64,000 nucleotides of DNA, from positions 1-64,000 of the forward strand of contig NZ_SOAV01000003.1 in NCBI RefSeq assembly GCF_004364245.1, read 5' to 3'. The stretch is from Streptomyces sp. BK208 (lineage in GTDB: Bacteria; Actinomycetota; Actinomycetes; Streptomycetales; Streptomycetaceae). The notes under the pieces are model-generated. The model had not been told where the DNA came from. It saw nothing but the letters and a program-made list of their open reading frames with translations, and searched no databases. The translations under genes and the position numbers were made by a program. Positions 41,571-50,443 of this stretch are shown piece by piece; positions within the stretch are counted from its first letter, which is position 1, and every line of letters starts with the position of its first letter.

Positions 41571-42260
41571 ATGCAGTGGCAGAGGTTCGCTCAACAGATG
41601 GCTGTACTGGCCCGGGATCTGCTGGAGAAGGAGACGGTCCAGGAGACGCTGGACGCGATCTCGGCTGCCGCGGTGGATCTGGTCGAGGGCTGTGACGCGG
41701 CCGGGATCCTGGCGGTCCGCAAGGGCAAGGCGATCACCCTGTCCTCGTGCGGGGACATGGTGGAAACCTCCGACCGTATCCAGGGCGAGCTGGGCGAGGG
41801 CCCGTGTTACGACCTGGCCCGCCACAAGGACGGCGAGCGCACCTACCGGATCGAGGACATGACCCGGCCCCGGCCGGACTGGCCGGCCTACGCCAAGGCC
41901 GCCCGCGAGCTGGGTATCGGCAGCATGACCGGCATCCTCCTCTACACCGACGACGAAGACTTCGGCGCCCTCAACCTCTACGCCCGCCGCCCCGGCACCT
42001 TCACCGAGGACATCGAGACCGCCGGCTGGATGCTCGCCTCCCACGCAGCCGTCGCCCTGGCCAGCGCCCGCACCATCGACCAGCTCGAAAACGCCATGGA
42101 GACCCGCCACGCCATCGGCGAAGCCATGGGCATCCTCATGGAACGCCACCGCATGAGCGAAGACGACGCCTTCAACGTGCTGCGCCGCCTCTCCCAGCAC
42201 CACAACATCAAGCTGCGCGACGTGGCGCAGACGTTCCGCGCCGAGCACGACCGCCGCTGA
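41571..42260 (+). CDS. GAF-ANTAR RNA-binding antiterminator regulator
   Basis: A 229-residue cytoplasmic regulator. Residues about 20-155 form a GAF sensor domain (TLDAISAAAVDLVEGCDAAG, then GILLYTDDEDFGALNLYARR). Residues about 165-225 form an ANTAR domain (HAIGEAMGILMERHRMSEDD, then AFNVLRRLSQHHNIKLRDVA). ANTAR proteins bind paired RNA hairpins to prevent termination; the GAF part would sense a ligand or redox state. The ATG is preceded by GGTGGCGGG, a modest site. Targets are not evident in the window. Confidence 0.92.
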   Translation: MQWQRFAQQMAVLARDLLEKETVQETLDAISAAAVDLVEGCDAAGILAVRKGKAITLSSCGDMVETSDRIQGELGEGPCYDLARHKDGERTYRIEDMTRPRPDWPAYAKAARELGIGSMTGILLYTDDEDFGALNLYARRPGTFTEDIETAGWMLASHAAVALASARTIDQLENAMETRHAIGEAMGILMERHRMSEDDAFNVLRRLSQHHNIKLRDVAQTFRAEHDRR

Positions 42261-42353
42261 CCGGAAAGGTGCACGCCGGGCGGCGGCCGTGCCGGGGCGG
42301 CGTCTGCGCGCCGTGCCGGGTGAGGGTGCGGTTGCGGTTGCGGTTGCCGACCT

Positions 42354-42878
42354 CTATCCCGAGGTTCCGTCGGGTGTTCGGTCCACCTGGACCCGCTCGG
42401 GGCGCGGAGAGGTGCGGCGCTGGTGGAGGGTCAGCTCCGCCGTGATCTGCTTGCCCTCGTCGGTGCGCTGGACGGTGAGGCGCCTGCTGAGGGCCCTGAC
42501 GATCTCCAGGCCGTGACCTCCTGGGCGGCGCGGATCGACCGGCCGGGGCTGGGGCATGGCGGAAGAGGTGTCCCGGACGGTGATCCGCACCGTGCGGCCG
42601 TGGTCGGCCACCTGGAGGTCCAGGCGGCCCGGTCCGGGGGCGTGCCGTGCGGCGTTTGTGACCAGTTCGCTGACCACGAGCCGGACGTCGTCGGCAATAC
42701 GGGGCGGTACCGGCCCCTGGTGGGTGTGCCGCAGGGCGGACAGCAGTGCGTCGGCTTCGGCCCGTGCCCGGGCGGCCGGGGGCGGAGAGCCGCTCCAGGC
42801 CAGGTGCCGACGCAGAGGGTTGTCCGGTCCCTGCCCCTCCGCCTGCTTCATAAGCGGTTGAGACATGAAGATCGTCAC
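42354..42878 (-). CDS. Anti-sigma-type ATP-binding protein (HATPase_c)
   Basis: A 174-residue single-domain GHKL ATPase of the RsbW/SpoIIAB kind common in Streptomyces. N-box: DDVRLVVSELVTNAARHAPG near residue 65-85. G1 region: ITVRDTSSAMP. G2-like: RRPGGHGLEIVRALSRR. Such proteins bind or phosphorylate anti-anti-sigma factors. No partner gene lies alongside, as is usual. A GTG at 42878 or an ATG four codons later could be the start. It is convergent with the GAF-ANTAR gene. Confidence 0.88.
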   Translation of the reverse strand: MTIFMSQPLMKQAEGQGPDNPLRRHLAWSGSPPPAARARAEADALLSALRHTHQGPVPPRIADDVRLVVSELVTNAARHAPGPGRLDLQVADHGRTVRITVRDTSSAMPQPRPVDPRRPGGHGLEIVRALSRRLTVQRTDEGKQITAELTLHQRRTSPRPERVQVDRTPDGTSG

Positions 42879-43026
42879 TCTCGGTCGTAGCGTTTTGTGC
42901 GCTTGGTTCCCTCTTGAGGGGACGGGCAGCGACTACCCGCCCCGGTGCGTGTTATGGATACCGGTCCAAACGGGCACCCGCGGAGCAGCGGTCGCACCGC
43001 ACCGGTTCGGGAGAGGGCGACCCGGA

Positions 43027-43959
43027 TCAAGTGCGGGGTCGGAGCCTGTCGTCGAGCACGGAACCGACGTCGGGGCAGTGCTTGCGGATGGTGTCGAGGA
43101 AGGCGCACAGCACCGGGGAGTGGTCACGGGCCGCGAAGGACAGGACGAGATCGGGCAGGGGGGTGTGCGGGGTCACTTCGCAGAACAGCACGCCCGGACG
43201 CGGAACCGCCCTCATGCGGGACGGTCCCAGGCCGACGCCCACACCCGAGGCGGCGAGGCCGATGATCGTGTGCACGTCCCTCGCGACGGTCGCGCCGCCG
43301 AGAGCCGCCGAGTCGGTGCCCAGCAGGGTGCGCAGTCCACCGACGACGGCGGGCTCGTCCTCGCCGGCCGACACGATCAGCCGCTGTCGCCGCAACTGAT
43401 CGGCATCTACCGACTGTTGCCCCGCGTAGGGGTGCGTCGTACTCACCACAGCGATCACGTGGTCGCGTCCGACCGGGACGGACACGAGATGCTCGGCTCC
43501 GGCGCCCCCTGGCGCGCCGAGGGTGAGGGCCACGTCCAACTCCCCGGCGACCAGGGCCGGGCCACTGCGGCTGGTCGCCATTTCGTGCAGTTCCAGTCTC
43601 ACGTCGGGCCGTTCACGGCCGAACCTGCTCAGGACACCGGGCAGCGGGTCGAGCAGCGCCGAGGCGATGAAACCGAGGCGCAGACGTCCCGTCTCGCCGC
43701 GCGCGGCCCGGCCCGCGTCGACCGTGGCCGCCGCGATCTCGTCGAGCGCCCGGCGCGCCCGTGCGAGGAACGCTTCGCCCGCGGCGGTCGGGAACACCCC
43801 CTGCGGTGTGCGGTCGAACAGCCGGGTCCCGACCTCGCGCTCCAGGTCGGCGATCTGCTTGGACAACGGGGGCTGTGCGATACCCAGCGCGCCGGCTGCC
43901 CGGCCGAAGTGCCGGTGCTCGGCGAGAGCCACCGCGTACCGCAGGTGTCGCGCTTCCAT
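43027..43959 (-). CDS. LysR family transcriptional regulator
   Basis: A 310-residue LTTR. MEARHLRYAVALAEHRHFGR, then AAGALGIAQPPLSKQIADLE is the canonical HTH of the BenM/CatR-like branch, and the effector domain begins near residue 90. It is divergent from the alpha/beta hydrolase gene with a 73-bp gap containing ATA-N9-TAT symmetry. It probably controls that hydrolase. Confidence 0.92.
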   Translation of the reverse strand: MEARHLRYAVALAEHRHFGRAAGALGIAQPPLSKQIADLEREVGTRLFDRTPQGVFPTAAGEAFLARARRALDEIAAATVDAGRAARGETGRLRLGFIASALLDPLPGVLSRFGRERPDVRLELHEMATSRSGPALVAGELDVALTLGAPGGAGAEHLVSVPVGRDHVIAVVSTTHPYAGQQSVDADQLRRQRLIVSAGEDEPAVVGGLRTLLGTDSAALGGATVARDVHTIIGLAASGVGVGLGPSRMRAVPRPGVLFCEVTPHTPLPDLVLSFAARDHSPVLCAFLDTIRKHCPDVGSVLDDRLRPRT

Positions 43960-43991
43960 GCCCCGCCCTGGCTCCCGTCGGGTGACTGGCT

Positions 43992-44006
43992 ATACCTCAA
44001 AGATAT
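43992..44006. promoter_or_regulatory. Possible LysR box
   Basis: ATA-CCTCAAAGA-TAT has dyad ends inside the short divergent promoter region. It is AT-rich relative to its surroundings and fits a T-N11-A LTTR site. Evidence is limited to symmetry and position. Confidence 0.4.
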
Positions 44007-44032
44007 CGGTGTGCCACTTGCCGGATCTATCC

Positions 44033-44947
44033 ATGGATGAAGCTGAGACTCCTGTCTGGAATGGAGGCATGAGGAACGCATTTCCGACCGGCACCGTCTT
44101 TGTCTTCGTGCACGATGCCTGGCACGGCTCCGGACAGTGGGCGGCGACACAGCGCGCGCTGGCCGCGCTGGGCGCCGCGAGCGTGGCCGTGGACCTGCCG
44201 GGGCACGGCTTCGACGCACCCCTGCCCACCGGGTACCTGCTGCCCGGCCAGCCGGGCCTGCTGACCGAGCGGTCGCAGCTCGCCGCCCTGACGATGGACG
44301 ACTGCGCCGAGGCGGTACTGAGCGTCCTGCACCAGGTGCGTCACCATCGCACTGTCGTGCTCGTCGCGCACAGCGCGGGCGGCGGGCCCGCGTCCCTGGC
44401 CGCGGAGCGGGCACCCGAGCTCGTGGACCGGATCGTCTACCTGTCCGCTTTCGTGCCGGGCGGACGTCCGCGGTTCTTCGACTATCTGGGCTCACCCGAG
44501 AACGCCACCGCGCTGGGCCAGAACCTGAACCTCGGCGACCCCGGGGCCCTGGGCGCCGTACGCATCAATCCCCTCTCACCGGATCCCGTCTACCTCCGCG
44601 AACTGCGGGAGACCCACTACCACGACACCCCTCCGGACCGCTTCGACCGGTGGCGGTCCGCGCTCAGCCCTGACCTGCCCCTGGCGATCCCGACGGCTCC
44701 GATCACCCTGACCGCGGCACGGTGGGGACGGATTCCCCGAACGTTCCTGCGCTGCTCCGAGGACCGGGCGCTCGCACCGGCCGCACAGGACCTGATGATC
44801 GCGGAAGCCGACCGGGGCTTCCCCGGCCATCCGTTCACCGTGCGCACCCTGCCCGGCGGCCACAGCCCGTTCGCCGCCCGCCCGGGCGAGCTCGCCGCGG
44901 CCCTCGCCTCGTCCGGGCCGGGTCCACGGCAATTCGGCACGAGCTGA
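44033..44947 (+). CDS. Alpha/beta hydrolase
   Basis: About 304 residues. The oxyanion segment is FVFVHDAWHGSGQW. The nucleophile elbow is VVLVAHSAGGGPASLAAERA, with Ala replacing the first Gly of the usual G-x-S-x-G, a common variant in this subfamily. The catalytic His is in TLPGGHSPFAARPGELAAAL. The family includes esterases and hydroxynitrile-lyase-like proteins. Two starts are possible, ATG 44033 or ATG 44069; the second has its GGAGG only one base away, so I keep the first. It is divergent from, and probably regulated by, the LysR gene. Confidence 0.82.
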   Translation: MDEAETPVWNGGMRNAFPTGTVFVFVHDAWHGSGQWAATQRALAALGAASVAVDLPGHGFDAPLPTGYLLPGQPGLLTERSQLAALTMDDCAEAVLSVLHQVRHHRTVVLVAHSAGGGPASLAAERAPELVDRIVYLSAFVPGGRPRFFDYLGSPENATALGQNLNLGDPGALGAVRINPLSPDPVYLRELRETHYHDTPPDRFDRWRSALSPDLPLAIPTAPITLTAARWGRIPRTFLRCSEDRALAPAAQDLMIAEADRGFPGHPFTVRTLPGGHSPFAARPGELAAALASSGPGPRQFGTS

Positions 44948-45216
44948 CCACTGCTGTGCGCCGCGAGACGTGAGCCCTGGTTCGCGGGGGCCGGCCGTGG
45001 AGCCTGCGGAGTGCGGTGCGGTGTCGGGCGCGCGGGGTTCACACGGGGTCGCCTCCTTCGCTCCGTTCACGCCGTCGCACACCCTTGTCCGCCGGACGGT
45101 ACCGCAGCAACCTGGTCCGAAGAGGTCCGGCGCGGTATCGCGCCCCGTCCCCTTGCCCGAGGCACGCGACCGCCGCGCCCCTGCACGACGTTCACCCGCT
45201 CGGAGAGGAACCCCCC

Positions 45217-45798
45217 ATGTCTCATCGCTTACGCGTGCGGAGCCTGCCCCGGACGGCGACGGTGCTGACCGCGCTCTGCCTGCTGTTCGGCACCCTGCTG
45301 GCGGCGTCTCCGGTACACGCCTCCGTCCGGCAGGCCGATGGTCTGCTGGACCTCACCTGCACTCCCCCCAGCAGCGCGGTCGCCAGTTACAGTCCGCCGC
45401 TGAGCAACACGCCGCAGACCTCCCGTTCCACGGTCTCCTACCAACTGGGGCCCTGTGTGTCGCTGTCGCGGCCGGACGTCACGTCCGGGACGTCCGTCGT
45501 CGTCAATCCGCCGCGGCAACGCAGCTGCCTCGACCTGCTGGCCGGCGGCAGCATGACGCTGGTCGTCACCTGGAACACCGGCGAGACCAGCACCGTGTCC
45601 GCGAACTTCAACACCACCGTGGTGGGCGCGCTGTTGCAGGTGGTCATCACCGGCACCGTCACGTCGGGGCTGTTCCAGGGCGACGCCGTGGTGCTGAACC
45701 AGACCGGCCCCGCCACCCAGGTTCTGCAATGCACCCTGGGCCTGGGCACGGTCTCCAGCATCTACAGCACCGTGCTCCTGGAGATCACTTCGCTGTGA
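45217..45798 (+). CDS. Small secreted protein with four conserved cysteines, paralogue of 5855-6400
   Basis: 193 residues with a Sec signal ending near ASPVHAS (about residue 35). The mature part repeats the architecture of the protein at 5855: LTCTPPSSAVASYSPPL, QLGPCVSLSRPDVTSGTS, RSCLDLLAGGSMTLVVTWNT, GTVTSGLFQGDAVVLNQ and LQCTLGLGTVSSIYSTVLLE. Cysteine spacing is retained, implying two disulphides and the same fold. It has a GGAGAGGA ribosome site and a large upstream spacer. The two copies are about 39 kb apart with unrelated neighbours, so they are dispersed paralogues. Function unknown. Confidence 0.8.
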   Translation: MSHRLRVRSLPRTATVLTALCLLFGTLLAASPVHASVRQADGLLDLTCTPPSSAVASYSPPLSNTPQTSRSTVSYQLGPCVSLSRPDVTSGTSVVVNPPRQRSCLDLLAGGSMTLVVTWNTGETSTVSANFNTTVVGALLQVVITGTVTSGLFQGDAVVLNQTGPATQVLQCTLGLGTVSSIYSTVLLEITSL

Positions 45799-46072
45799 CG
45801 CCGCGCTCGCCACGCGCCACCCGGGCCGGGTCCGCGGGACACGCCGGTCCGGGTCCGCGTTCCCGTCCCCTGGGGGGCGGCCCGTCCGGTCGCGCCGCTC
45901 CTGCTCTGCCCCAGCCGCGTGACCGCTGCCCGGTGCCGTCGCACGGACGGCGGAACCTCCGCGCGGCGGGCCGCCCGGTCCCGCAGGATCCTCGAAACGC
46001 CGAGGGTGAGGTCCTGCGGGCTTCCCGGACCGACGACGACCAGCCCTCGGCCAGACGCGTGAGGACCCTCGC

Positions 46073-46771
46073 ATGACCGACTTCACCGCCCCCTGTGACG
46101 TTCCGGCCACCGACCGGGACGCCGTCCTGCGCATCCTGCGGACGACCCGCTCCGTACGCCGCCGCCTCGACACCGACCGTCCCGTCGACCTCCGTCTCGT
46201 GCACGCGGCACTCGAAGTGGCCCTGCAGGCTCCCAACGGCTCGAACGAGCAGCCCTGGCACTGGATCGTCGTGACCGACCCACGCCGCCGTACCGCGCTG
46301 GCCCGCTGCTACCGCGAGGCCGCCCGGCCCTATCTCGCGGCTATGACACAGCGGGTGGAGGACGGCACCGTCGGCCGCGGCGTACTGAACGCGTCCCTGC
46401 GGCTGACCGAAATACTCGACCGGGTACCGGTGATGATCGTGCCCTGCCTCACGTCCACGCCCGCCGACCACGTCGGTCTCTTCCGCCGGCTCGGTTACCC
46501 GCCGTCCGCCGAACACGCCGCCCTCTCCGTCTACTACGGGTCCGTCTGGCCCGCCGTCTGGAGCCTCATGCTCGCCCTCCGGGCCCACTCCCTGGCGAGC
46601 GCGGTCACCGCCCTGCACCTCACCCGGCCGGACGATGCCAATGGGATCCTCGACCTGCCGGAAGGCGTCACCCAGGCCGCCCTGCTCGCCGTCGCACACC
46701 CCACCGGGGAATCGTTCCGCCCCGCTCCCCGCCGCGCCCTCGACACCGTCCTCCACCACGACACCTGGTGA
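46073..46771 (+). CDS. Nitroreductase family protein
   Basis: 232 residues with the FMN-binding signature TTRSVRRRLDTDRPVDLRLV near the start and ALQAPNGSNEQPWHWIVVTD around residues 50-70. The C-terminal SVWPAVWSLMLALRAHSLAS and AVAHPTGESFRP match NAD(P)H:FMN nitroreductases. It would reduce nitro, quinone or flavin-like substrates in the cytoplasm. The hexuloisomerase-like gene begins only 25 bp after its stop, so the two are probably co-transcribed. Confidence 0.85.
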   Translation: MTDFTAPCDVPATDRDAVLRILRTTRSVRRRLDTDRPVDLRLVHAALEVALQAPNGSNEQPWHWIVVTDPRRRTALARCYREAARPYLAAMTQRVEDGTVGRGVLNASLRLTEILDRVPVMIVPCLTSTPADHVGLFRRLGYPPSAEHAALSVYYGSVWPAVWSLMLALRAHSLASAVTALHLTRPDDANGILDLPEGVTQAALLAVAHPTGESFRPAPRRALDTVLHHDTW

Positions 46772-46796
46772 TCCCGGCACAGGAAAGGACCACGGG

Positions 46797-47405
46797 ATGG
46801 TCGACCAGCAGAACCAGCGCCCGCCTCAGACTCCACTGAACGTCGGTGTGGACGGACCGCTCGCCGCCGCCCGCCGCACCGTCCTTCGGGAGATCGAGGC
46901 ACTGCTCACCCGTGCCCGCGAGGACCAGGCACAAGAACTCATGCAGGCGGTGTACGAGGCCCCGAGGATCATGGTGCTGGGGGCGGGCCGCTCCAAACTC
47001 GCCGTCGACGCCTTCGCCATGCGCCTGATGCATCTCGGGCTGACCGCCCACGTCGCCACCGACGTCACCTGCCCGGCCGTCACCGAGGGCGATCTGCTGG
47101 TGGCGTGCAGCGGGTCGGGGCACACCCCCACGGTGGTGCAGCGCGCCGAAGCGGCCAAGGAGGCCGGTGCCCGGATAGCCGTCGTGACCGCCGACCTCGA
47201 GTCGCCGCTGGCCGGACTGGCGGACCTTCACGTCCATCTCGCCGAGTACAGCGAGGACTTCGAACCCGACGCCTCCACGCAGTTCGTGGGCACCCTGTTC
47301 GAGCAAGGGGCGCTGGTCTTCTTCGACTGCCTGATCCTCGCCCTCCAGCGCACACACCACGTCGACCCGGCCGAGATGTACGCCCGGCACACCAACCTCG
47401 AGTGA
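46797..47405 (+). CDS. 6-phospho-3-hexuloisomerase-like SIS protein
   Basis: A 202-residue single SIS-domain sugar-phosphate isomerase. It has PRIMVLGAGRSKLAVDAFAM (phosphate/sugar site), LLVACSGSGHTPTVVQRAEA (SIS loop) and the C-terminal TLFEQGALVFFDCLILALQ helix typical of HxlB/PHI proteins. The usual partner hexulose-6-phosphate synthase is not present, so the reaction could be isomerisation of another ketose phosphate. The triosephosphate-isomerase-like gene follows, pointing to a sugar-phosphate salvage route. The ATG at 46797 has GGAAAGGA upstream. Confidence 0.85.
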   Translation: MVDQQNQRPPQTPLNVGVDGPLAAARRTVLREIEALLTRAREDQAQELMQAVYEAPRIMVLGAGRSKLAVDAFAMRLMHLGLTAHVATDVTCPAVTEGDLLVACSGSGHTPTVVQRAEAAKEAGARIAVVTADLESPLAGLADLHVHLAEYSEDFEPDASTQFVGTLFEQGALVFFDCLILALQRTHHVDPAEMYARHTNLE

Positions 47406-47469
47406 GGACCGCCCGCAGCCGGCCCCCGCACCGGACATCCGATCCCGAAACGCAGGAAGGCGGCCCGCG

Positions 47470-48213
47470 ATGTCGCGACGTTCCGCGCCCATCAGCCTCA
47501 CCAGTACCAAGGCCCGGCTCGGCCTGACCCGTACGCGGGACTGGATCGAGAGCCTGCTGCTGCCGAACGCCGAGCGCCTGACCGATGTCTCCTTCTTCGC
47601 CTGCCTGCCCCATCCCCTGCTGCTTCCGGCCGGGCAGTGGCTGCTCGGCAGCGGCGTCGGCGTCGGCGCCCAGGACGTGGCGGCGGACACCGAGGAAGTG
47701 ACGGGCGCGGTGAGCGCCTCCCTGCTGGCCGAGGTCGGCTGCTCCCACGTCATGGTCGGGCACGCCGAACGACGCGGCGCCTTCGGCGAGACCGACCGAC
47801 TCGTCGCCCGCAAGGCCGCCGCCGCGAGCGGGGCCGGTCTCACCCCGGTGGTGTGCGTCGGTGAGACCGAACAGCTCCCCGCATCCGACGCGGCGGAACT
47901 GGCCTCCGCCCAGGCACGCTCGGTCGTGGCCGCCGTCCCGCAGGACCGGCCCCTGCTCTTCCTGTACGAGCCGGGGTGGGCCATCGGCGGCGACGAGGCC
48001 GCCGACCCGGTGCACGCCGGCCACGTACTGCGCGCGCTGCGGGACGCCACCGCGGGGCACCGCGTCCGCTTCGTCTACGGAGGGGCGGTCGTGCCCGGCG
48101 TCTACACCCGTCTGCGCGCCGAAGCGGACTGGGACGGCGTGGCCCTGGGCCGCGTCGCCCAGGACCCGCTGCTCCTGACCGAGGCCCTGGACGAACTGGC
48201 CGGCCCCGGGTGA
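47470..48213 (+). CDS. Triosephosphate-isomerase-family protein
   Basis: A 247-residue TIM barrel. The electrophile His lies in SHVMVGHAERRGAFGETD near residue 98. The catalytic Glu lies in LFLYEPGWAIGGDEAAD near 160. The phosphate loop is RFVYGGAVVPG. The N-terminus is unusual: the normal GNWKMN start is replaced by SLTSTKARLG, keeping the catalytic Lys but not Asn/Trp. This resembles paralogues that isomerise four-carbon (erythrulose-type) phosphates rather than the glycolytic TpiA. It is co-directional with, and 64 bp after, the hexuloisomerase-like gene. Confidence 0.85.
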   Translation: MSRRSAPISLTSTKARLGLTRTRDWIESLLLPNAERLTDVSFFACLPHPLLLPAGQWLLGSGVGVGAQDVAADTEEVTGAVSASLLAEVGCSHVMVGHAERRGAFGETDRLVARKAAAASGAGLTPVVCVGETEQLPASDAAELASAQARSVVAAVPQDRPLLFLYEPGWAIGGDEAADPVHAGHVLRALRDATAGHRVRFVYGGAVVPGVYTRLRAEADWDGVALGRVAQDPLLLTEALDELAGPG

Positions 48214-48365
48214 GACTCCGTGAACACCGCGACGCCGGGTCCTCCGGTCGTGGGCCGGTTCGGCGATGCGTTCGGGTGTGCCCAGCGGGTCGTCGGCGCC
48301 CGGCGGCGAGGATGCCGGGGAAGGGCGGCCGCGCGCGTTCCTTCCCGTTCGCGGATGCCGACGTG

Positions 48366-48944
48366 CTACGCGTCCCGGGGTGCGGCGAGCAGAAGCATGA
48401 CGTCGTCGATGGGCTGTTGCATGTCGACGGACCGGTCGGTGAGCCACTGGAGCTGGATACCGTCGGCGAGCGCGACGAGGATCGCGGCGAGCCGTTCGGG
48501 GGGCAGATCCGAGCGCACCGCGCCTTCGTCCATGCGACGCCGCAGGAAGTCGGTCACATGGGGGCGGATCTCGGCGTAGCGCTCTGCGAACAGGCCGTGC
48601 GCGGGGTGGGTGGGGTCGCCGGCGGCGGCGGCCATCGAGACGAACAGTTCCACCAGGCCGGGTGTGTCCGCGCCTTCCTGGATGATGGAGCGGTAGGTCT
48701 CCGCACCTTTGAACTCGGCGTGCCGGGCGCGGGCCGAGGCGTCCCGGGCGCGGAGGACCTGCGTGAGGAGGTCCTCCTTGGAGTTGAAGTAGTGCATCAG
48801 CCCGGGCAGGCTCAGATTGCAGCGGGCCGCCACCTTGCGCAGGGAGGTGCCGCGGTAGCCCTCCTGCGCGAAGACCTCCAGGGCTACCTGGAGGATCTCT
48901 TCCCGCTTTGCCTCGCCCTTTTCGTACGGGCCACGTCGCGCCAT
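48366..48944 (-). CDS. TetR family regulator
   Basis: 192 residues. The HTH is at about 15-60 (ILQVALEVFAQEGYRGTSLR, then KVAARCNLSLPGLMHYFNSK). The C-terminal half has GLVELFVSMAAAAGDPTHPA and ADGIQLQWLTD, which recur in the TetR at 57282, so the two are relatives within this cluster. It lies 5 bp downstream of the GH1 gene on the same strand and is probably co-transcribed with it. It is a candidate binder of the RAAAACC-N11-GGTTTTY operators. Confidence 0.9.
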   Translation of the reverse strand: MARRGPYEKGEAKREEILQVALEVFAQEGYRGTSLRKVAARCNLSLPGLMHYFNSKEDLLTQVLRARDASARARHAEFKGAETYRSIIQEGADTPGLVELFVSMAAAAGDPTHPAHGLFAERYAEIRPHVTDFLRRRMDEGAVRSDLPPERLAAILVALADGIQLQWLTDRSVDMQQPIDDVMLLLAAPRDA

Positions 48945-48949
48945 GGCGG

Positions 48950-50218
48950 TCAGACTAGCGTGCGAACGAGTGGGTTCCCGTCCGCTGCGGTCGGGCCGGC
49001 GGGCAGGTAACCCTCGCGTGCCAGGGCGCCGAGCCAGTGGGCCGACGGCTTGGGGGTGCGGGCGAAGGTGTGCGGGTCGACGGCGATGAGGCCGAAGGTG
49101 GGCCGGTAGCTGCCCCACTCGTAGTTGTCCAGGGCGCTCCAGTGCAGGTAGCCGCGGACGTCGGCGCCGTCCCGCATCGCGGCGGCCAGGCCGGCCAGGG
49201 CCTGTTCGGTGTAGTCGATGCGGCGTCGGTCGTCGCCGGTGGCGATGCCGTTCTCGGTGACCAGGATGGGCACGTGCTCCCCGACGACCCGGCGGGTGTG
49301 CCGGACGGCCTCGCCGAGGGCCTCGGGGTAGTACTCCCAGCCGGTCAGGGTGGTCTCGGCTCCGTCCGGCACGGGCAGGGGGCCGTCCGCTCCGAGGCGG
49401 TGCCGGGTGTACGCCTGCACGCCGATCCAGTCGTCGTCGCGGGCGGCGTGCAGGAAGACGTCCTCGCGGGGCAGGCGGTGGGCGGCGACCGCGTCCTCGG
49501 CTCCGGGTTCGGGCTGGTAGACCTGGTTGGCGACGGTCCAGCCGACCAGGTAGCGGGAGTTGGCCTCCCTGAGGGCGCCGGCCGCGGCGCGGTGGGCTCC
49601 GACGAGGGCGTGTGTGACCTGCTCGTCGGGCACGACGGCGGCGGGGTCGAAGGCGACTGCGCCCGTACCGCCACCGGCGCGGGACGCCTGGCGGCGCATG
49701 GCGTGGACGAGGGCCAGCATGTTGGGTTCGTTGATCGTGGCGACGTAGCGCACCTCGTCACCGAGGATCTCGGCCGCGGCTCGCGCGTAGGCGGTGAAAC
49801 GCTCCGCGGCGTCCTCGGCGAGCCAGCCGCCGCGCTCGCTGAACCAGCGGGGCGAGGTGAAGTGATGCAGTGTGACCACCGGTTCGAGGCCGCGTTCTCG
49901 CGCACCGAGGACCATGGCCCGGTAGTGGGCGATCGCGGCGCGGGACAGGCGGCCCTCCTCCGGTTCGACGCGGGCCCACTCGACGCTGAACCGGTAGGCC
50001 CCGAAGCCGAGTTCCCTGAGCAGATCCATGTCCTCGGGCCAGCGATGGAAGCTGTCGGCCGCGTCTCCACTGCGCTCGGGCAGCACGCTGCCCGGCGTGT
50101 TCTCCAGGGCCCACAGATCGCTGGAGATGTTGTTGCCCTCGGTCTGGTGCGCGGAGGTGGAGGCCCCCATCAGGAAGCCGTCCGCCAGGGGGTACCGGGC
50201 GGCAGATCGCACTGCCAT
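48950..50218 (-). CDS. GH1 beta-glucosidase family protein
   Basis: A 422-residue intracellular (no signal) retaining glycosidase. The barrel starts FLMGASTSAHQTEGNNISSD. The acid/base Glu is in VRYVATINEPNMLALVHAMR near residue 168, and the nucleophile Glu in HVPILVTENGIATGDDR near 325. The aglycone-site HWSALDNYEWGSYRPTFGL lies near the C-terminus. It hydrolyses imported beta-glucosides or related disaccharides. An operator copy lies about 50-70 bp upstream, shared with the divergent GH20 gene. ATG 50218 is preferred over a GTG further up because homology starts there. Confidence 0.92.
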   Translation of the reverse strand: MAVRSAARYPLADGFLMGASTSAHQTEGNNISSDLWALENTPGSVLPERSGDAADSFHRWPEDMDLLRELGFGAYRFSVEWARVEPEEGRLSRAAIAHYRAMVLGARERGLEPVVTLHHFTSPRWFSERGGWLAEDAAERFTAYARAAAEILGDEVRYVATINEPNMLALVHAMRRQASRAGGGTGAVAFDPAAVVPDEQVTHALVGAHRAAAGALREANSRYLVGWTVANQVYQPEPGAEDAVAAHRLPREDVFLHAARDDDWIGVQAYTRHRLGADGPLPVPDGAETTLTGWEYYPEALGEAVRHTRRVVGEHVPILVTENGIATGDDRRRIDYTEQALAGLAAAMRDGADVRGYLHWSALDNYEWGSYRPTFGLIAVDPHTFARTPKPSAHWLGALAREGYLPAGPTAADGNPLVRTLV

Positions 50219-50266
50219 GGCTGGGACTCCATTTCCTGCGGGTCGACGACCGTGGACCACACCCGC

Positions 50267-50291
50267 AAAAAGCGTTCACTGATCGGTTTTC
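50267..50291. promoter_or_regulatory. Glycan-cluster operator, copy A
   Basis: AAAAAGC-N11-GGTTTTC, with GATC directly before the right arm. It lies between the divergent GH1 and GH20 genes. Confidence 0.7.
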
Positions 50292-50443
50292 GTGTTAGCG
50301 TACAGGTGTTTCCAGGGCCGGATGAAGAGACTTCGTGGGGGAGTCGCCGCGCCGGCCCCGGAGGCCCGTCGCCCAGGAGTCCCGTGCCGAACCTGACCCC
50401 GGCGCCCGGGCTCCTGGGCGCCCGGCCGACGCGGAGGTACGCG

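Noticed and set aside
49037..50443. Upstream extension of the GH20 frame
   Set aside because: It is antisense to GH1, has no GH20 homology, and a GGAGG site marks the ATG at 50444.
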